9,900 nt of DNA from positions 1 through 9,900 of the forward strand of contig JAEWUL010000095.1 of NCBI GenBank assembly GCA_023459435.1. Reading direction: 5' to 3'. Both the position numbers and the translations under genes were made by a program. The notes under the pieces were generated by a model. The model was not told the origin of the DNA and did no database searches. It worked only from the letters and a program-made list of their open reading frames with translations. The stretch comes from Bacteroidota bacterium (GTDB lineage Bacteria > Bacteroidota > Bacteroidia > Bacteroidales > WCHB1-69). Of the stretch, positions 7,147-9,900 are shown in pieces; position 1 is the stretch's first letter; every line of letters starts with the position of its first letter.

Positions 7147-7935
7147 TTATTTTTTAATTTTTCTAGCAAGTTCTTCTGCGATATAGGAAGCGACATGATC
7201 CGCATAGGTATTCATTCCAAACCCTGCATCGTAGCCCAATTCTTTCGCTAATTCATGGGTAATTCTGGGACCTCCGCAGCAAACAATCAGTTTATCTCTC
7301 AAGCCTTCTGCTTCGAGCAATTCAATTAACTCTGTTAAATTTTTAATATGTACATCCTTTTGGGTCACGGTTTGAGAAACAAGGATTGCATCTGCATTCA
7401 ATTCAATTGCTTTGGCAATAAAATCCTCATTGGTCACCTGACTCCCCATATTTAACGCTTCAAACATTTCATAGCGTTCAATTCCATAATGACCGGCATA
7501 CCCTTTCATATTCATGATCGCATCGATACCAACGGTATGTGCATCAGTACCGGTACTGGCTCCGATAACCACTATTTTACGTCCAATATTTTCTTTGATA
7601 AACTGGTCTGTTTCATGCATATCCATGATATTGGACTCCACTTTATCCACTTTAATATTGGAATAATCCACAGAATGGACGCTGGAACCATAACAGTTAA
7701 AGAAAGTGAACCCATTTGTAAGTTCCTTATAATAAACAACCTGAGGGTTTTCAAAACCCATTTTTTTCATTAGTTGTTTCGCTGCTTCAATGGCTTCATC
7801 TGTACAAGGCAAAGGCAAAGTAAAGCTCAATTGGGTTTTACCATCATTCATGGTATCACCGTATGGTTTAATTTTAGTTAAATCAAGTGTTTGATCAAAA
7901 TCTTTTTGATCCATTGAATACAATCCACCACTCAT
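7147..7935 (-). CDS. kamE: Lysine 5,6-aminomutase, beta subunit
   Basis: KamE is the B12- and PLP-contacting subunit of D-lysine/beta-lysine 5,6-aminomutase, which moves the terminal amino group to C5. With beta-lysine it yields 3,5-diaminohexanoate. The 262-residue product starts M-S-G-G-L-Y-S as is usual for the family, followed by the N-terminal D-K-T-like region and K-P-Y-G-D-T-M-N-D-G at 23-32. The cobalamin base-off motif D131-A-H133-T-V-G136 and the PLP-binding lysine in N-M-K144-G-Y-A-G carry the same numbers as the known H133 and K144 of the clostridial beta subunit. A Rossmann-like C-terminus contains C-C-G-G-P-R at 219-224. Both cofactor residues are intact, so the gene looks functional. 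It is first in its operon; no kamD (alpha subunit) lies on either side, although the two are normally adjacent. Confidence 0.95.
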   Translation of the reverse strand: MSGGLYSMDQKDFDQTLDLTKIKPYGDTMNDGKTQLSFTLPLPCTDEAIEAAKQLMKKMGFENPQVVYYKELTNGFTFFNCYGSSVHSVDYSNIKVDKVESNIMDMHETDQFIKENIGRKIVVIGASTGTDAHTVGIDAIMNMKGYAGHYGIERYEMFEALNMGSQVTNEDFIAKAIELNADAILVSQTVTQKDVHIKNLTELIELLEAEGLRDKLIVCCGGPRITHELAKELGYDAGFGMNTYADHVASYIAEELARKIKK

Positions 7936-8001
7936 ATCATTTTGTATTTTAATTATTTATATAAAAATTATTCATATTATATTTCAGAATAAAATATCCT
8001 G

Positions 8002-8035
8002 CAAATATAATAAATTAAAATGAAATAACGGGCAA
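8002..8035 (-). promoter_or_regulatory. Putative promoter of the kamE-atoA-atoB operon
   Basis: On the minus strand TATATTTG (8009-8002) matches the -7 consensus, and TTG (8035-8033) sits 23 bases upstream, the outer limit of the normal spacing. Transcription would start near 7996, leaving a leader of about 60 AT-rich bases before kamE. The leader is too short for a cobalamin riboswitch, and no conserved fold is seen. This promoter separates the operon from the ferredoxin gene. Confidence 0.55.
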
Positions 8036-8071
8036 CAAAATGAGAGTGGTGGATCAAAAAAGGGAAGTATA

Positions 8072-8254
8072 TTACCTACTTTCAACGGCGCCCATAGGGC
8101 AACTGCGGGTACAGATTCCACATTCTACACAAAGGTCGTGATTGATAACGGGATACCCTTCTTTATTTTGAGTAATGGCATCTGCAGGGCACATTCTGAC
8201 AAGAGGACAAGTGTGGTTGTGTGGACATCTTAATTTGTTAACTTCAATTTTCAT
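8072..8254 (-). CDS. Small 4Fe-4S ferredoxin-like protein
   Basis: A 60-residue protein with seven cysteines. The C-terminal half carries a standard motif C42-V-E-C45-G-I-C48-T-R-S-C52-P. The N-terminal half has C10-P-H-N-H-T-C16-P-L-V-R-M-C22-P, that is CX5CX5CP instead of CX2CX2CX3CP. By the usual cross-over rule C22 would complete the cluster of C42/C45/C48, leaving C10, C16 and C52 for a second site, perhaps with His12 or His14 or as a 3Fe cluster. I recall similar short proteins in other anaerobes and Bacteroidota but no assigned partner. It should act as a cytosolic electron carrier. It lies 103 bases after mnmE and 136 bases before kamE, same strand; no clear promoter is seen, so read-through from mnmE is possible. 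The start M-K-I-E-V-N fits well. Confidence 0.88.
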   Translation of the reverse strand: MKIEVNKLRCPHNHTCPLVRMCPADAITQNKEGYPVINHDLCVECGICTRSCPMGAVESR

Positions 8255-8357
8255 GGTATGGATTTTTATTTAAACTTTCCGCGAAATTAAAGCAAAAAAA
8301 CGAGCTTTACCCATAGAAAAAATCAATAGGTATATTGAAGAAATAATAATCCATTAT

Positions 8358-9737
8358 TTACTTTCCGATACAGAAAGAGCCAAAAATGGTATTGAGGATC
8401 TCGTTAGAGGTGATCTCTCCGGTCACAAGGCCCAAGTCATGAAGGATCTGGTTAATGTCAATAGCGATGATATCTGTAGGGACATGATGGGCAAATCCGG
8501 CTTCAATTTTCTCAATATTTTCCTGAATTTTGAGGAAAATATCGTAGTGACGAGCATTGGTCAACAGGGTTCCTTCCGTAATATTATTATCGGTAATATG
8601 GGAACTCAACATCTCCTTTAGGGTATCAATATTCACATCTTTCCGAGCAGAGATATAAACCACTTCATAGTCGTTCCATTGTGAAAAGTGGGAAGGCAAG
8701 TCTTCCAGTTTATCGATTTTATTAGCAACTATAATAAATTTTTTACGTACGAAATCCACTTCATTTTCGAGGAAAAGGAGTTCCTGTTCAATTTCATCGA
8801 TGGTAGTATCTGTGATATCAACCATATAAAGGATAATCTCCGCTTTATCAATTGCTTTAAAGGTTCTTTCAATCCCAATGGTTTCGATCTCATCCTTGGT
8901 CAATCTGATACCTGCTGTATCGATCAATCTGAAATTCACTCCATTAATCGTAAAGTTATCTTCGATGGTATCTCTTGTGGTACCCGGAATATGGGAAACG
9001 ATAGCACGATCGTCATCGAGGAGTGCATTGAGAAGGGTTGATTTTCCGACGTTTGGTTTGCCTATTATGGCAACGGGAATACCATTTTTGATCACATTAC
9101 CCAGTTTAAAAGATTCGGTTAATCTGGTAACTTCCGATTTCAATTCAGCAAGTAAATTCAGTATTTTGGATCGGTCTGCAAACTCCACATCCTCTTCACT
9201 AAAATCGAGTTCTAATTCCAGAAGTGCGGCCAATTCAACGAATTGAGATCTGATCGTTTTGATTTTTTTAGAGAAGTTCCCTTTCAGTTGATGAATAGCG
9301 AGTTTATGGGAGGTTTCTGTTTGGGAATCGATCAGATCCGCCACTGCTTCCGCTTGAGGGAGGTCCATTTTGCCATTCAGGAAAGCTCTCATGGAGAACT
9401 CCCCGGGTTCTGCCATACGTGCCCCATTCCGGATCAGCATTTCCAGGATTTTTTGTTGGATAAAGCGGGATCCATGACAAGTAAACTCCACTAGATCTTC
9501 ACCGGAATAGCTATGTGGATTAGCAAATTTAACAACGACTAGCTGGTCTATAATCACCTCATTATCATACACTTCAGACCATTTTGCATAGTTGGGTTGT
9601 AGTTCCAAAAATGAATTTGGATTTTTAAACAATTTACTGGCAATAGGGAAAGCATTTTTCCCTGACAATCTTATCATTGCCAATGCTCCAATCCCCTGTG
9701 GGGTTGCCGTGGAACAAATGGTATCAGATATGTTCAT
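8358..9737 (-). CDS. mnmE: tRNA modification GTPase MnmE (TrmE)
   Basis: MnmE works with MnmG to install (carboxymethyl)aminomethyl groups on uridine 34 of tRNAs reading split codon boxes, in the cytosol. The 459 residues show the usual order. First comes the N-terminal folate-binding domain, beginning D-T-I-C-S-T-A-T-P-Q-G-I-G and containing G-E-F-S-M-R-A-F-L-N-G-K at 112-123. Next is a helical region with the G domain inserted: P-loop G226-K-P-N-V-G-K-S233, switch G-T-T-R-D at 252-256, D273-T-A-G, N339-K-I-D and S-A-R at 363-365. The C-terminus is the conserved C456-I-G-K, whose cysteine is essential for tRNA modification. Length and motifs are complete. It is divergent from the lipoprotein gene, and both share a 75-base promoter gap. 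tRNA-Glu(UUC) in this window belongs to the class of tRNAs it modifies. Confidence 0.97.
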   Translation of the reverse strand: MNISDTICSTATPQGIGALAMIRLSGKNAFPIASKLFKNPNSFLELQPNYAKWSEVYDNEVIIDQLVVVKFANPHSYSGEDLVEFTCHGSRFIQQKILEMLIRNGARMAEPGEFSMRAFLNGKMDLPQAEAVADLIDSQTETSHKLAIHQLKGNFSKKIKTIRSQFVELAALLELELDFSEEDVEFADRSKILNLLAELKSEVTRLTESFKLGNVIKNGIPVAIIGKPNVGKSTLLNALLDDDRAIVSHIPGTTRDTIEDNFTINGVNFRLIDTAGIRLTKDEIETIGIERTFKAIDKAEIILYMVDITDTTIDEIEQELLFLENEVDFVRKKFIIVANKIDKLEDLPSHFSQWNDYEVVYISARKDVNIDTLKEMLSSHITDNNITEGTLLTNARHYDIFLKIQENIEKIEAGFAHHVPTDIIAIDINQILHDLGLVTGEITSNEILNTIFGSFCIGK

Positions 9738-9756
9738 AGCGGTAATTTTTATAATG

Positions 9757-9764
9757 CAAAAGTA
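9757..9764 (-). promoter_or_regulatory. Putative -7 box (TAnnTTTG) of mnmE
   Basis: On the minus strand the site reads TACTTTTG, matching the consensus, 19 bases before the mnmE ATG. No -33 TTTG is visible at the standard spacing. It is back to back with the lipoprotein box at 9789-9796. Confidence 0.45.
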
Positions 9765-9788
9765 ACAGAAAAAGATTACATTATTTCG

Positions 9789-9796
9789 TATCTTTG
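9789..9796 (+). promoter_or_regulatory. Putative -7 box (TAnnTTTG) of the lipoprotein gene
   Basis: TATCTTTG matches the consensus and ends 16 bases before the ATG at 9813. It has the same octamer as the box before fba. No -33 TTG is seen upstream. Confidence 0.5.
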
Positions 9797-9812
9797 CGAA
9801 AATTTTGTAAAG

Positions 9813-9900
9813 ATGAAAAAGTTTGCCATCATTTGTATTGTTTTAGGGTTCATTTTTTGTGGTTGTAAGTATGATGAGGGGCCGTTTATCAGCTTAAGGG
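9813..9900 (+). CDS. Putative lipoprotein, 5' part only (cut by right edge)
   Basis: Only 29 codons are visible. They encode M-K-K, a hydrophobic core (A-I-I-C-I-V-L-G-F-I-F) and C-G-C18-K, a lipobox-like end with lipidation expected at Cys18, so the product is likely anchored in the inner or outer membrane. The following K-Y-D-E-G-P-F-I-S-L-R resembles the start of a small lipocalin-like lipoprotein that I recall as common in Bacteroidota; this is recognition by eye, not a search result. An ATG with a strong A-rich context and a TAnnTTTG box upstream support the start. Function is unknown. Confidence 0.7.
   Translation, partial: MKKFAIICIVLGFIFCGCKYDEGPFISLR

Noticed and set aside
7936..8071. 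Possible cobalamin riboswitch before the B12-dependent kamE
   Set aside because: The gap is only 136 bases, very AT-rich, and shows none of the conserved B12-box or stem structure; the leader from the likely start site is about 60 bases.
8072..8254. Ferredoxin as the first gene of the lysine operon
   Set aside because: A good promoter-like pair lies between it and kamE, and the 136-base gap contrasts with the tight spacing inside the operon, so membership cannot be supported.
8341..8360. AT-rich inverted repeat (AATAAT/ATTATT) at the mnmE stop as a terminator
   Set aside because: The stem has only A-T pairs with a two-base centre and no T run follows, so it is not a credible terminator.
1..9900. 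CRISPR arrays, insertion sequences, phage genes, toxin-antitoxin or defence genes
   Set aside because: No direct-repeat arrays, transposase or integrase motifs or defence-type domains were seen on either strand; all sizeable frames are explained by the listed genes.

Overview
The window looks like the chromosome of a Bacteroidota bacterium, probably a heterotroph near the Flavobacteriia/Sphingobacteriia. Four things point there. The base composition is AT-rich. The gene content fits the phylum: an M6 protease with a Bacteroidota-type propeptide, and a small lipoprotein beginning C-K-Y-D-E-G-P-F-I. Clear Shine-Dalgarno sequences are lacking. TAnnTTTG boxes, the -7 element of the Bacteroidota primary sigma factor, lie in front of most transcription units.

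Layout. Positions 1-1841 (minus) hold most of a large secreted M6-family metalloprotease whose C-terminus lies beyond the left edge; it runs divergently from fba (1953-3032, plus), a class II fructose-bisphosphate aldolase. fba converges on hemW (3029-4174, minus), and their stop codons overlap. Upstream of hemW on the same strand is a tRNA-Glu(UUC) gene with an encoded CCA end, a well-formed promoter and an intrinsic terminator. An AT-rich gap of about 260 bp leads to a small secreted or outer-membrane barrel-like protein (4611-5126, plus). A hairpin separates it from the converging operon.

Metabolic core. Positions 5238-7935 (minus) form a three-gene operon, transcribed as kamE (lysine 5,6-aminomutase beta subunit), a 3-oxoacid CoA-transferase B subunit and an acetyl-CoA acetyltransferase. 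These are steps of lysine breakdown through 3,5-diaminohexanoate: the aminomutase acts near the top, and CoA-transferase plus thiolase turn the released acetoacetate into acetyl-CoA. Both heteromeric enzymes are represented by one subunit only. The partners KamD and CoA-transferase subunit A, and the middle enzymes Kdd, Kce and Kal, are not in the window. This is the most unusual feature here.

Right part. Upstream of kamE on the same strand are a 60-residue ferredoxin-like protein with unusual cysteine spacing (8072-8254) and mnmE (8358-9737), a tRNA-modifying GTPase. mnmE is divergent from a lipoprotein gene (9813 onward) cut by the right edge. I found no mobile element, CRISPR array, rRNA or phage gene. 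Most of the window is ordinary core and accessory metabolism.
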